Assembly (NCBI RefSeq): GCF_018362995.1
Contig: NZ_CP074372.1
Span: 2,852,001-2,916,000 of the forward strand
Direction: 5' to 3'
Length of the DNA stretch: 64,000 nt
From: Chryseobacterium indologenes
Lineage (GTDB): Bacteria > Bacteroidota > Bacteroidia > Flavobacteriales > Weeksellaceae
Shown here: piece by piece, positions 9,500-16,956 of the stretch
Position numbering within the stretch: position 1 is the stretch's first letter
Layout of the letters: each line of letters starts with the position of its first letter
The notes under the pieces: generated by a model
What the model saw: only the letters and a program-made list of their open reading frames with translations
What the model was told of the DNA's origin: nothing
The model's database searches: none
Made by a program: the position numbers and the translations under genes

Positions 9500-10125
9500 T
9501 GGAGTATTCAAAAGAGTTCAAAGCCGCTCTGAGCGCTTTTTCCGGTACCGAGAAAGACAAACTTATTTTCAGACTTCTGAGAAAGGATAAATTATTGTCT
9601 AAAAAATTATATTTCGAGCTTATTGATCCTGAAACCACAGATGATAAGAGAAATACAATGGAGGAAATTGTAACGGAAAAGGTTCTTTTAGCCTCAAAAT
9701 ATACCGGAAATGCTCCCTATTTTCTGACTATTATCCGAAAGATAAGTGCAGAAATCACTGAACACATCAAAATTACCACCGATAAATTCGGGGAAGTTTC
9801 ATTGAATCTTCTTCTTGTCAATAAAATCCTGGAAAACAACAGCGACCTCAGCAGACAGAGGTTTGACAATGTGTACAAGCTTTATATTTATATCATCAAC
9901 AAAGTATTCAAGTCTTTGACTCTTATTAAAAAACTGGATGAGGATTACTGGATGGAAATTGATGAATATCTGCGTGACACCCAAAAGAAGATCTCAGAAA
10001 ATCATTATCTTCAGAAACTGTGTTTAAACAATGGTCTTGACCTCAACTGGCTGGAATGCGACAGGATTCCTGAAAACATAGATCAGATCATGAAGGAAAT
10101 GAAAAGCCAGGGATATTTAAGATAA
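9499..10125 (+). CDS. Unknown helical protein coupled to a glycosyltransferase
   Basis: 208 residues, soluble and mostly helical by composition, with no signal peptide and no motif I recognise. Notable are many Lys/Glu/Leu residues and a closing 'DQIMKEMKSQGYLR'. Its ATG overlaps the stop of the upstream glycosyltransferase by one base, so the two are likely co-translated. Its 3' end overlaps the 3' end of the convergent waaA by nine bases. No function is assigned. Confidence 0.75.
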   Translation: MEYSKEFKAALSAFSGTEKDKLIFRLLRKDKLLSKKLYFELIDPETTDDKRNTMEEIVTEKVLLASKYTGNAPYFLTIIRKISAEITEHIKITTDKFGEVSLNLLLVNKILENNSDLSRQRFDNVYKLYIYIINKVFKSLTLIKKLDEDYWMEIDEYLRDTQKKISENHYLQKLCLNNGLDLNWLECDRIPENIDQIMKEMKSQGYLR

Positions 10126-11355
10126 AATTTTCTGCAGAATCATTTGAGTAGAATCTGGTTTTCCGTCTACGAATTTCCCTGCATTCTGAGACATTTCTGT
10201 AAGCTCTTCCTGATTATCTTCATTCATAAGAAATAAAACAAATTCTGCGGCTGTATATTCGTCTGGAAATGATTTTCCACCATTCGCAGCGATCAGATCA
10301 TCGGCTTCCGGATTCTTTTTATAATGATTTCCAAAAACCACAGGAACACCAAAAGTTGCTGCTTCCAGAATGTTATGAAGTCCGGCATCATGAAATCCGC
10401 CTCCTACAACAGCTGCATCTGCATAAGAATAGAGTTTTGACAATAAACCGATGCTGTCTATAATCAGAAGTTGAGCATTGTTCGTTAATAGCTGGCCGTT
10501 TTGTATTTGACTGTATAATAAAGCATCCGGGAATATACTTTTCAAATGCTCTACTCTTTTCAGATCATGTGGTGCAATAATGAGTTTCACTGTATTATTT
10601 TTACGGGAAACTATTTCTGCTATTTTTTCTTCAGCCTGCCATGAACTCCCAAAGACCACAGCTTTATTTTCTCCTATAAAATCCGCAATAAAATCAACAT
10701 GGTTGTTCCGTTCACGAAGTTGCTTTACTCTGTCAAACCTTGTATCTCCCGTTACAGAAGACTTCATCAAACCTACACTTTTAGCCAGAGCTAAGGAAAA
10801 CTGAGTCTGATGAAAAAACCAATCCACATTTTTCTGAAGCTGCTTTACAAACCATTTGCCATAGGAAGTAAAGAAGGATTGTCTTTCATAGAACAGAGCT
10901 GAAATAACGTAGATCTTTGTCCCTTTACTTTTCAGTTCAGCAAGCAGATTATACCAGTAATCATATTTAACCGTAAAAAATAGTTCAGCATTAAACTGTG
11001 ATACAAATTCCTTCACAGTGTTTTTTTTATCAAATGGCAAGTAACAAATAACGTCTGCGATATGTTTCTTCTTAGCAACATTTTCATATCCTGAAGGAGA
11101 AAAAAAAGTCACCAGAACTTTATGTTGGGGAAAATTCTCTTTAAGCTTTTCCAGGACAGGCAGTCCTTGTTCATATTCTCCCAGACTTGCAGCATGCATC
11201 CAGATTACTTTATCTGTTTTTGCAAATGCAGATTTTACTTTATCTAACGATTGCTTTCTTCCTTCAACGCCTTTTTTAGTTTTATCATTAATCAATGCAA
11301 AAACCTTCATTCCGAAGATAAGGAGACTGATAAATATATTGTATAGAAAAGCCAT
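10117..11355 (-). CDS. waaA: 3-deoxy-D-manno-octulosonic acid (Kdo) transferase
   Basis: 412 residues. WaaA adds Kdo to lipid A precursor at the inner membrane, the first step of LPS core assembly. An N-terminal hydrophobic stretch (LYNIFISLLIFGMKVFALI) would attach it to the membrane. Family motifs seen are 'IWMHAASLGEYEQGLPVLE', 'VTFFSPSGYE', 'DKKNTVKEFVSQFNAELFF' and the nucleotide-sugar site 'VVGGGFHDAGLHNILEA' with 'ATFGVPVVFGNHYKKNPEA'. Length is typical. The gene is followed on the minus strand by nothing in the same direction, and its end overlaps the convergent unknown gene. Confidence 0.95.
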   Translation of the reverse strand: MAFLYNIFISLLIFGMKVFALINDKTKKGVEGRKQSLDKVKSAFAKTDKVIWMHAASLGEYEQGLPVLEKLKENFPQHKVLVTFFSPSGYENVAKKKHIADVICYLPFDKKNTVKEFVSQFNAELFFTVKYDYWYNLLAELKSKGTKIYVISALFYERQSFFTSYGKWFVKQLQKNVDWFFHQTQFSLALAKSVGLMKSSVTGDTRFDRVKQLRERNNHVDFIADFIGENKAVVFGSSWQAEEKIAEIVSRKNNTVKLIIAPHDLKRVEHLKSIFPDALLYSQIQNGQLLTNNAQLLIIDSIGLLSKLYSYADAAVVGGGFHDAGLHNILEAATFGVPVVFGNHYKKNPEADDLIAANGGKSFPDEYTAAEFVLFLMNEDNQEELTEMSQNAGKFVDGKPDSTQMILQKILS

Positions 11356-11360
11356 GTTTA

Positions 11361-11705
11361 TTATTCTTTTATTTCAATTCTATCATGATCCGCAGGTGGA
11401 TTGGATATGACTAAAAATTCAATTTCTTCGGTGGATTCATTAGAGATAAAATGTTTTGATTCCGGTGCAACAGAAATAGATTCGCCCTGTTTAACCCGAT
11501 ATTTCTCTTCATTGATATAGAATACAGCTTCTCCTTTGAGAATATAAAAAAACTGTTCTGCCACTTTGTGAAAGTGTAGTTTTTCTGAAGTTCCTGCGGG
11601 CATTTTTTCCTGCTTCACAGATAATTCTTGTGTACTTTTCAGAATCCAGCTGTCACAATGGTTTCCCCAGATATAATGTTCTGAATTTTCTTTAGAGTGT
11701 ATCAT
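11361..11705 (-). CDS. Small cupin-fold protein
   Basis: 114 residues, a single beta-barrel cupin. Motif 1 is 'SEKLHFHKVAEQFFYILKG' with the histidines and glutamate-type positions of metal-binding cupins, and motif 2 is 'GESISVAPESKHFISN'. Small stand-alone cupins bind a metal and often act as isomerases or sensors; the substrate is unknown here. Its ATG overlaps the stop of the upstream DUF1648 gene (ATGA), so translation is coupled, and waaA starts five bases downstream. Confidence 0.85.
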   Translation of the reverse strand: MIHSKENSEHYIWGNHCDSWILKSTQELSVKQEKMPAGTSEKLHFHKVAEQFFYILKGEAVFYINEEKYRVKQGESISVAPESKHFISNESTEEIEFLVISNPPADHDRIEIKE

Positions 11706-12169
11706 TTAAAAAGATGAGCTATAAAAAGTAATGCAGGAGTAAATAACACGACCGATAAAAATATGGCAGCAAATGAAATCCGGGGTTTAGCTTTATCATC
11801 AACAGCATATCTGAACATATAATCCTGAATATTCATAAAAATGACTGCCAGTACAACAAAAAGAATTCTCAATCCGATTTTCATAATTAAAAACTGAGCA
11901 TTCATATTCTGATCTGTAATTTCTACAGGGAAATTAGTATCTTCTGGATGTCTTAATCCATAAACAAACAGAGCATATAGACCAAGAGCTAATACAGGCA
12001 TCAGAAATGCATATATTTTTCCACCAAATCCATCAGCCTGTCCCTGCATATCAAAATGTACAGGAATTCTCTCTGGCAATGCGCTATAGTTTTTCAGGGT
12101 AAATCCCCATAAAAAAATGACCCATCCAAAATTAAAAATATCAAAAATTGTAAAAAGAATATTTTCCAT
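11702..12169 (-). CDS. DUF1648-type membrane protein
   Basis: 155 residues with four hydrophobic segments (about 5-25, 54-72, 92-112 and 133-152). The region after the first helix, 'LPERIPVHFDMQGQADGFG', is the signature of DUF1648 and SdpI-like proteins, whose known members include immunity or signalling proteins of the Bacillus SdpI type. There is no SdpC-like toxin nearby. The gene overlaps the cupin gene by four bases and follows the NlpC/P60 gene by 22. Confidence 0.8.
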   Translation of the reverse strand: MENILFTIFDIFNFGWVIFLWGFTLKNYSALPERIPVHFDMQGQADGFGGKIYAFLMPVLALGLYALFVYGLRHPEDTNFPVEITDQNMNAQFLIMKIGLRILFVVLAVIFMNIQDYMFRYAVDDKAKPRISFAAIFLSVVLFTPALLFIAHLFK

Positions 12170-12191
12170 TTCAGATGAGATTTAATGAGAA

Positions 12192-12908
12192 TTAAATTAC
12201 ACTTTTCAGCACTCTCAATTTGTGAGTATGTTTGTTCATTTCTTTATTGAAAATCCCTGTGGAATCCAATGTATCAATTCTTACTTTTCCGGAAGCATGA
12301 ATAATTTTTTGATTATCCAGCATAATACCTACGTGAATAATTTTTCCTTCTGCATTTTCAAAGAAAGCAAGATCTCCTGGCTGTGTTTCTTCTATAAAGG
12401 TAAGTGGTTCTCCAACCTCAGCCTGCTGTGAAGCATCTCTTGGAATTTTAATATTGTGAATTTTATAGACCAACTGGGTAAATCCGGAGCAGTCTACCGC
12501 AAAAAAACTTTTGCCTCCCCACAAATAAGGCACATTAAGGAATTCTTTTGCCGTAAGTGCGATACTTTCACGTACATCATGACTTCTCCTTGAAGCAACT
12601 ACGGGAAACTCCACTTCCGATCCCATAGACAACAGTGTCTTCCCGTCATTCATCAATACAGAAGAAAAATCTTCTGTAACAACAGTCACTTTTCTTGCTG
12701 CCAGTTCTTCATCCGTTACCGGTTTCAGCTGTTTGGTATCCATCCATCCTTCATAGCCGTCGTAGTGCATTTTTATTTTGGTCCAGTTTTTATCTACTTC
12801 CAAAATATCGGCGCTTTCTCCAAACAATATTTCCGTAACAATTTCAGCTCTGTCAGAATTCTCTGCACGAACCGGCGCTACTGTAACAATACAAATTCCT
12901 TTATTCAT
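12192..12908 (-). CDS. NlpC/P60 (C40) cell-wall peptidase with N-terminal SH3 domain
   Basis: 238 residues. An N-terminal SH3-like region (about 1-65, with 'KIKMHYDGYEGWMD') precedes a C40 peptidase domain: 'PYLWGGKSFFAVDCSGFTQ' gives the catalytic Cys140, 'IIHVGIMLDN' gives His192, and His204 follows. Such enzymes cut gamma-D-glutamyl-diaminopimelate bonds in peptidoglycan. No signal peptide is visible at the chosen ATG (MNKGICIVTVAPVRAE), so it may act on recycled muropeptides in the cytoplasm or leave by another path; this is inference. Confidence 0.9.
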   Translation of the reverse strand: MNKGICIVTVAPVRAENSDRAEIVTEILFGESADILEVDKNWTKIKMHYDGYEGWMDTKQLKPVTDEELAARKVTVVTEDFSSVLMNDGKTLLSMGSEVEFPVVASRRSHDVRESIALTAKEFLNVPYLWGGKSFFAVDCSGFTQLVYKIHNIKIPRDASQQAEVGEPLTFIEETQPGDLAFFENAEGKIIHVGIMLDNQKIIHASGKVRIDTLDSTGIFNKEMNKHTHKLRVLKSVI

Positions 12909-12993
12909 TAACTCTCAGTTTAAAGATTGAATAATTTAAAGATTAAAAATACGATATGTACCTCTTTAAATGTTTAATCCTTGAATGTTTTAA

Positions 12994-13641
12994 TTACTTT
13001 CTGCGAAGAAAGTTGACTCCATCACGCAAAGGTAAAATAAGATTTTCAAAATCTTCGTCTTTTGCCGCCAAATCATTCAATTCCTGGATAGACTGGGTAG
13101 ACTTCAGCTTTGGATTTTCTTCAAGCACTTTTCCATACCACAAAACATTATCAAACAGGATTACCGTTCCGGACTTGGTGTGAGGTTTTATCAGTTTAAA
13201 ATATTCCGCATAATTTTCCTTATCAGCATCCACAAAAATCAGATCAAAAAACTCGTCTGTTTCTTTTAAAAATTCTTTGGCATCCTGAAGTTTAAAATCA
13301 ATCTGACTGGCATATTCACTGGACTCAAAATATTTTTTCGGCAGATAAGCAAGATCTTCGTTTACATCCAGTGTAGTAATTTTCCCGTCTTTCGCTAATC
13401 CTGATGCAAGGCATAGTGTAGCATATCCTGTGAAGGTTCCTATTTCCAAAATACTTTTCGGTTGCAGCATCTGGGAAATAATAGTCAATAACCTTCCCTG
13501 CTGATACCCGGAAATCATATGAGGCTGTGTCGTCTTCTGGTAAGTCTCTCTTCTCAGTTTTTTCAGCATTTCGGATTCTGAAGAAGCGTGTGCTTCCAAA
13601 TATCTGTCCATTTCAGGATTTTTCTCTTCAAAAAAACTCAT
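12994..13641 (-). CDS. O-methyltransferase, caffeoyl-CoA type
   Basis: 215 residues. This is a class I S-adenosylmethionine enzyme of the YrrM/COMT-like family: 'SILEIGTFTGYATLCLASG' is motif I (66-72 at its core), 'KITTLDVNED' follows, 'FDLIFVDADKENYAEYF' carries the metal-binding acidic residues, and 'GTVILFDNVLWYGKV' holds the second metal site. Members of the family methylate catechol-like hydroxyls or tRNA wobble uridines. A -7 box TAAATTTG is readable on the minus strand at 13666-13659, just before the ATG. Confidence 0.9.
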   Translation of the reverse strand: MSFFEEKNPEMDRYLEAHASSESEMLKKLRRETYQKTTQPHMISGYQQGRLLTIISQMLQPKSILEIGTFTGYATLCLASGLAKDGKITTLDVNEDLAYLPKKYFESSEYASQIDFKLQDAKEFLKETDEFFDLIFVDADKENYAEYFKLIKPHTKSGTVILFDNVLWYGKVLEENPKLKSTQSIQELNDLAAKDEDFENLILPLRDGVNFLRRK

Positions 13642-13706
13642 ACCATTTTAATTTAAAACAAATTTAAGGATTTTAAAGCTAGTTTTTAAATTCAACAATA
13701 AGATAC

Positions 13707-13738
13707 AAAAAAAGAGAGAAATTAATCCCTCTCTTTTT
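13707..13738 (-). terminator. Hairpin terminator after the cysteine-rich peptide gene
   Basis: A-rich arm with GAGAG (13707-13718) pairs with CTCTCTTTTT (13729-13738). Read on the minus strand it ends in seven T. It lies about 33 bases after the peptide stop codon and could also serve the plus strand. Confidence 0.65.
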
Positions 13739-13770
13739 CTTAGCCAGATCTAAATTCTATGTAAAAATCA

Positions 13771-13926
13771 TTATACGGCTATACAATATTGTCTTATACC
13801 AGCACAAACCCACCCCGGGCAGCACTCTGTTTGTGGGCTACTACAAAATATCTGTGGATTACACCCTTTAATAGCACCTTGTACAGTTTTCATTTCTACT
13901 CTTGAAAGCTTTTTTGAATTTTTCAT
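13771..13926 (-). CDS. Cysteine-rich 'bacteriocin-like' peptide with knottin cysteine pattern
   Basis: 51 residues when started at the ATG at 13926; the longer frame to 14031 adds an unlikely N-terminus. The first 16 residues (MKNSKKLSRVEMKTVQ) match the leader of chryseobacterial bacteriocin-like peptides, which carry 'LKKLSRxxxKxVxGG'. Here the processing site would be near QGA (16-18) rather than a clean double glycine. The core has six cysteines at 22, 28, 35, 36, 41 and 48, spaced C-X5-C-X6-CC-X4-C-X6-C, the order found in inhibitor-cystine-knot toxins. No maturation or export gene lies beside it. Leader family membership is from memory; the cystine-knot fold is inference. Confidence 0.75.
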   Translation of the reverse strand: MKNSKKLSRVEMKTVQGAIKGCNPQIFCSSPQTECCPGWVCAGIRQYCIAV

Positions 13927-14082
13927 AATTATTTTGTTTAGTATTAATTTCCTACTCTTTAGATTTTCGGATACCTCTTTAATTATTTCCTTTAACGGAG
14001 ATTTAAATATACATATTCTTTTATTAATCAACCAATTAAATGAATAAAAATCTATATTTCAGTGAAAACCCCATATAAAATA

Positions 14083-14128
14083 CCGTGAAAACACGGATGG
14101 TATTTTTGTGGTATCCGTTGTAAGTTTG
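14083..14128 (+). promoter_or_regulatory. Nested inverted repeats and -7 box upstream of a small unit
   Basis: CCGTGAAAACACGG (14083-14096) is a 5-bp inverted repeat around AAAA. ATACC at 14080-14084 pairs with GGTAT at 14099-14103. ACGGAT (14093-14098) pairs with ATCCGT (14113-14118). The half-site GTGAAAAC also occurs at 14062-14069, 23 bases upstream of its second copy. The block ends in TAAGTTTG (14121-14128), a match to TAnnTTTG. It looks like an operator overlapping a promoter that fires to the right. Confidence 0.5.
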
Positions 14129-14166
14129 CAATGAGAATAAGGGGTAAAAACACTAAGAGAAACAAG

Positions 14167-14322
14167 ATGATTGCAGGAGAGACACAAACTAACCATGAGA
14201 ATCACAAAAAAGTTATGCTGAAAGGCAGAACTGATTCTTCTGCAGCAAAAACTAAGAAAGAAATATCCACTTCATTTTTGCTACGAATTATTTCACTCCT
14301 GAAAAAGGAAGAATTAATTTGA
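14167..14322 (+). CDS. Possible small basic protein or small RNA
   Basis: A 51-codon frame starts at 14167; an upstream in-frame ATG at 14131 would lie only two bases past the -7 box and so is less likely to be transcribed. The product is basic and polar with a leucine-rich end (SFLLRIISLLKKEELI). It has no signal peptide and no recognisable domain. A strong terminator follows nine bases later. The promoter, frame and terminator together form a unit of about 225 bases, which might equally be a non-coding RNA. Confidence 0.35.
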   Translation: MIAGETQTNHENHKKVMLKGRTDSSAAKTKKEISTSFLLRIISLLKKEELI

Positions 14323-14330
14323 TTAAAAAT

Positions 14331-14363
14331 AAATCCCGGCCACCTTCGGGATTTGTTTTTTTT
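14331..14363 (+). terminator. Hairpin terminator of the small unit
   Basis: AAATCCCG (14331-14338) pairs with CGGGATTT (14347-14354), followed by a G and nine T. It closes the small transcription unit that starts near 14130. Confidence 0.8.
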
Positions 14364-14719
14364 TAAGCCATCCTATTTTTGTTCAAGCCACTTCAGTTAT
14401 TCTATCTGATCAAAATCTAATCCTATTCCGGGATCAACATTTTTCCCACCTTCAATTCAAAATAACTTTTCTGAGTTCATCCGATTTTTTTTATTCCAAG
14501 CACCAACAAAACAGCCTGTTATTTCGGGATTTTCATCTTTACTTTCTTTACATTCCCATCTTAATAGGGTAAAGTCCTTGTAAAAAAACAGGATAAACAC
14601 TTATTCTTAAGCACTTACATAATCCTACATTTGATCTAAGTTTCTCGACCATGAAACACTCACACCAAGGAGGCATCCGAAAATCCTAAAACAGAGTAGG
14701 GATATTTTAAAACAACCAC
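14364..14719. other. Intergenic region before the exported protein gene
   Basis: About 356 bases without a credible gene. A TACATTTG box at 14626-14633 could be the -7 element for the gene at 14720, though no TTG sits at the -33 distance. The rest is AT-rich and I see nothing else in it. Confidence 0.4.
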
Positions 14720-15313
14720 ATGAAAACAAAGACTTTATTTTTAATTGGAGCAATAGTGGGAATTGTTATGATATTTTCCCAGCTAAAACCTCAGGAAATG
14801 TCTTTTTATAAAGAAAAAGGCAATTACATTGTAGACAACAATTACATCCTTAAAGATGTCAAAAAAATTTCTGATGAAGACATAAAGAGTTTATTAAGAC
14901 TACAAAAACTCCATCAGAACAGTTTGGGTACCAATTTTATTATTTACAAAATCAACAGACAGTATATCATCCGCGGATGTTTAATGAAAGCGAACATCGA
15001 CTGGAACAAATACGGAGATCTGAGAGCTAAAGTAGACGGCATCCTGAAAAAATACGGAGCCAAAGAACTTGGAACAGATTATTATGCTATTCAAAATAAT
15101 CAGGTGGCAACTAATGCGGCATTGCTGACCCAGAAAGACATTGCTTCTTTAGGCAAACTTACCATAAGAGGAGCTGAAGAATACACGATCTGTCCGCCAA
15201 CTATGGGAAGAAAGAATCTTACCAATGTGATCATAAGATCTTACAAAGTCAATACAGCTATTGATCCAAGAATCAATGTAAAGCTTAATAATGTATTGGT
15301 TAACTACAAATAA
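14720..15313 (+). CDS. Unknown membrane-anchored or exported protein
   Basis: 197 residues. An N-terminal hydrophobic segment (LFLIGAIVGIVMIFSQL, about 5-21) is a signal or anchor without a lipobox, so the body should be periplasmic. The rest mixes helical and strand-forming stretches and has two cysteines (in IRGCLM and TICPP). I recognise no family. It has its own terminator 6 bases after the stop and stands ahead of a second unknown exported protein. Confidence 0.7.
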   Translation: MKTKTLFLIGAIVGIVMIFSQLKPQEMSFYKEKGNYIVDNNYILKDVKKISDEDIKSLLRLQKLHQNSLGTNFIIYKINRQYIIRGCLMKANIDWNKYGDLRAKVDGILKKYGAKELGTDYYAIQNNQVATNAALLTQKDIASLGKLTIRGAEEYTICPPTMGRKNLTNVIIRSYKVNTAIDPRINVKLNNVLVNYK

Positions 15314-15318
15314 CCGTT

Positions 15319-15352
15319 AAAGGCTGTTTTTGTTCTGAAGACAGCCTTTTTT
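15319..15352 (+). terminator. Hairpin terminator after the unknown exported protein
   Basis: AAAGGCTGT (15319-15327) pairs with ACAGCCTTT (15341-15349) and runs into more T. It is only 13 bases before the next start codon. Confidence 0.8.
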
Positions 15353-15364
15353 AAATCTTTTGTC

Positions 15365-15937
15365 ATGAAAAAAAAGCTTCAGTTATCAGGAATCTTTATT
15401 GTTCTTTTGATCGTATTCACCATAGGCATGAAGGGAACATTTGATGGCTACTACGGTTTTTATTATGAAAACAAGAGCTATGATAAGCCTCTGGCGTATG
15501 TGATATCAGAGAATTTTGCCCAATCAAAGCCTATCAATATGCTTACTTCTTATACAGGTTTTGATACAGGATATGGTTTTTATGCACCGAATGTTGCCAG
15601 TGACTTTGTGATGAGCTTTGAACTGAAAGATAAGAACGGAAATATCCTGGAACAAAAGACGATGCCTTATTTCAAAAGTAAGGAGAGCAAAGTAAGATAT
15701 ACAACTGTTTTTAATATGTTTCTGGATAAAATTTCCGACAAAAACACTTATGACCGCAAATATTATCAATACCTGGACATTATCATCAGACAGATTGCAG
15801 AACACGTGATGAAAGAAAATCCAAAAGCATCAAGTGTTACTACAAAACTTTATCTGTACGACTACCCTACTATTGCAGATTTTAAACAGGGAAGAACGAA
15901 TGAAAATCTTATTCTTATTGATGAATTCAAACATTAA
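15365..15937 (+). CDS. Unknown exported protein paired with an HTTM protein
   Basis: 190 residues. The N-terminal helix (LSGIFIVLLIVFTIGM, about 7-22) should anchor it, leaving a periplasmic body rich in Tyr and Phe ('FDGYYGFYYENKSYD', 'GFDTGYGFYAPN'). No cofactor or catalytic motif is visible. Its stop codon lies four bases before the ATG of the HTTM gene, so the two are probably one operon and may work as a pair. The pairing is seen; its meaning is inference. Confidence 0.72.
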   Translation: MKKKLQLSGIFIVLLIVFTIGMKGTFDGYYGFYYENKSYDKPLAYVISENFAQSKPINMLTSYTGFDTGYGFYAPNVASDFVMSFELKDKNGNILEQKTMPYFKSKESKVRYTTVFNMFLDKISDKNTYDRKYYQYLDIIIRQIAEHVMKENPKASSVTTKLYLYDYPTIADFKQGRTNENLILIDEFKH

Positions 15938-15941
15938 AGTG

Positions 15942-16904
15942 ATGAAAAAACTAAATGTACTTTATACCAAAATTGAAAACTTTTTTTTCAAACAGGATAA
16001 TCAAACAGAATTCTTAAGCTTCTTCCGTGTTGCTATAGGAAGTGTTATCCTTTTACAATTTATCGCAGTGATACCGGATTTTGACAAATTATTTTCAAGC
16101 AGCAGTATCATTCCACAAGATATTATGAGTGTTTTCACGCCTGACTGGCTGATTACTTTCTCAAAAATTGTTACTTTTTTACAGGGCTTCGGTATTGAAG
16201 AGAGTACAACAGTTGTGATGACCAAAATATCATTTATTACGTTGTGTATTTTGATTATTAGCGGATTTTACTCTAGAATTTCTGCGCTTCTTTTGCTTAT
16301 ACTGCAGATTGCATTACTCAAGGGAAGTTCTTTCTTTGCATATGGTGCAGATTTTTTCACAAGCATGTCTTTATTTTATCTGATCCTTTTCCCTTCTGAT
16401 CAATATTTTTCACTCAGAAATTTTATTTTCAACAGAAAACAGCGGGAAATAAATATCACTCCGGTCAAAAGGTTATTTCAGATTCATATTTCTATTGCTT
16501 ATTTCTTTTCCGGACTGGATAAAGCTTTAGGTTTCAACTGGTGGAACGGCGAATCTATCTGGAAAGCCATTCATCTGCCCTATTCCAACAGAGATCTGAA
16601 TTTTGATTTCAGCTGGCTTATAGAACATTCTTATGTCTTAAGTTTTATAGGATGGAGTACGATTATCATCGAAATGTGCTACCCGTTTTTCATCTGGTAC
16701 AAACCAACTCAGAAGACATGGCTTTTCCTAACTGTTTCTATGCATCTGGGAATTGCACTCGTTCTTAATTTATATTACTTCTCAGCCATTATGATCGTAT
16801 GGAACATTACTAATTTTTATTTTGAGCAAACCGCTAAAAAAGCAGTTCCTTCATCAAAGAAAAAACTAACAGCTCAGTATATTCCGAAACAGATTAACTC
16901 ATAA
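15942..16904 (+). CDS. HTTM-domain integral membrane protein
   Basis: 320 residues when started at the ATG at 15942, which follows the upstream stop by four bases; the longer frame from 15834 overlaps the upstream gene and is unlikely. Several membrane helices are visible. 'FFRVAIGSVILLQF', 'YLILFPSDQYFSLR', 'RLFQIHISIAYFFSGLDKA' and 'WWNGESIWKAIHLPYSNR' are the pattern of HTTM proteins, the bacterial relatives of vitamin K-dependent gamma-carboxylase. Most bacterial members have no proven activity. Confidence 0.85.
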   Translation: MKKLNVLYTKIENFFFKQDNQTEFLSFFRVAIGSVILLQFIAVIPDFDKLFSSSSIIPQDIMSVFTPDWLITFSKIVTFLQGFGIEESTTVVMTKISFITLCILIISGFYSRISALLLLILQIALLKGSSFFAYGADFFTSMSLFYLILFPSDQYFSLRNFIFNRKQREINITPVKRLFQIHISIAYFFSGLDKALGFNWWNGESIWKAIHLPYSNRDLNFDFSWLIEHSYVLSFIGWSTIIIEMCYPFFIWYKPTQKTWLFLTVSMHLGIALVLNLYYFSAIMIVWNITNFYFEQTAKKAVPSSKKKLTAQYIPKQINS

Positions 16905-16910
16905 ACAAAC

Positions 16911-16934
16911 AAATCCCGAATTGCTTCGGGATTT
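16911..16934. terminator. Bidirectional hairpin between HTTM gene and ompA-like gene
   Basis: AAATCCCGAA (16911-16920) pairs perfectly with TTCGGGATTT (16925-16934) around TTGC. It sits between two convergent genes and can stop transcription from both sides. Confidence 0.8.
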
Positions 16935-16956
16935 ATTATTATGTATGGTTGAGTGA

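Noticed and set aside
13927..14031. N-terminal extension of the cysteine-rich peptide frame
   Set aside because: The leader pattern begins at the ATG at 13926, and the upstream 35 codons look like the non-coding gap in composition.
14131..14166. First 12 codons of the small frame at 14131
   Set aside because: The -7 box ends at 14128, so the transcript would begin after the ATG at 14131; the ATG at 14167 is used instead.
15834..15941. Longer start for the HTTM protein
   Set aside because: It would overlap the upstream gene in another frame, and the normal start lies four bases after that gene's stop.
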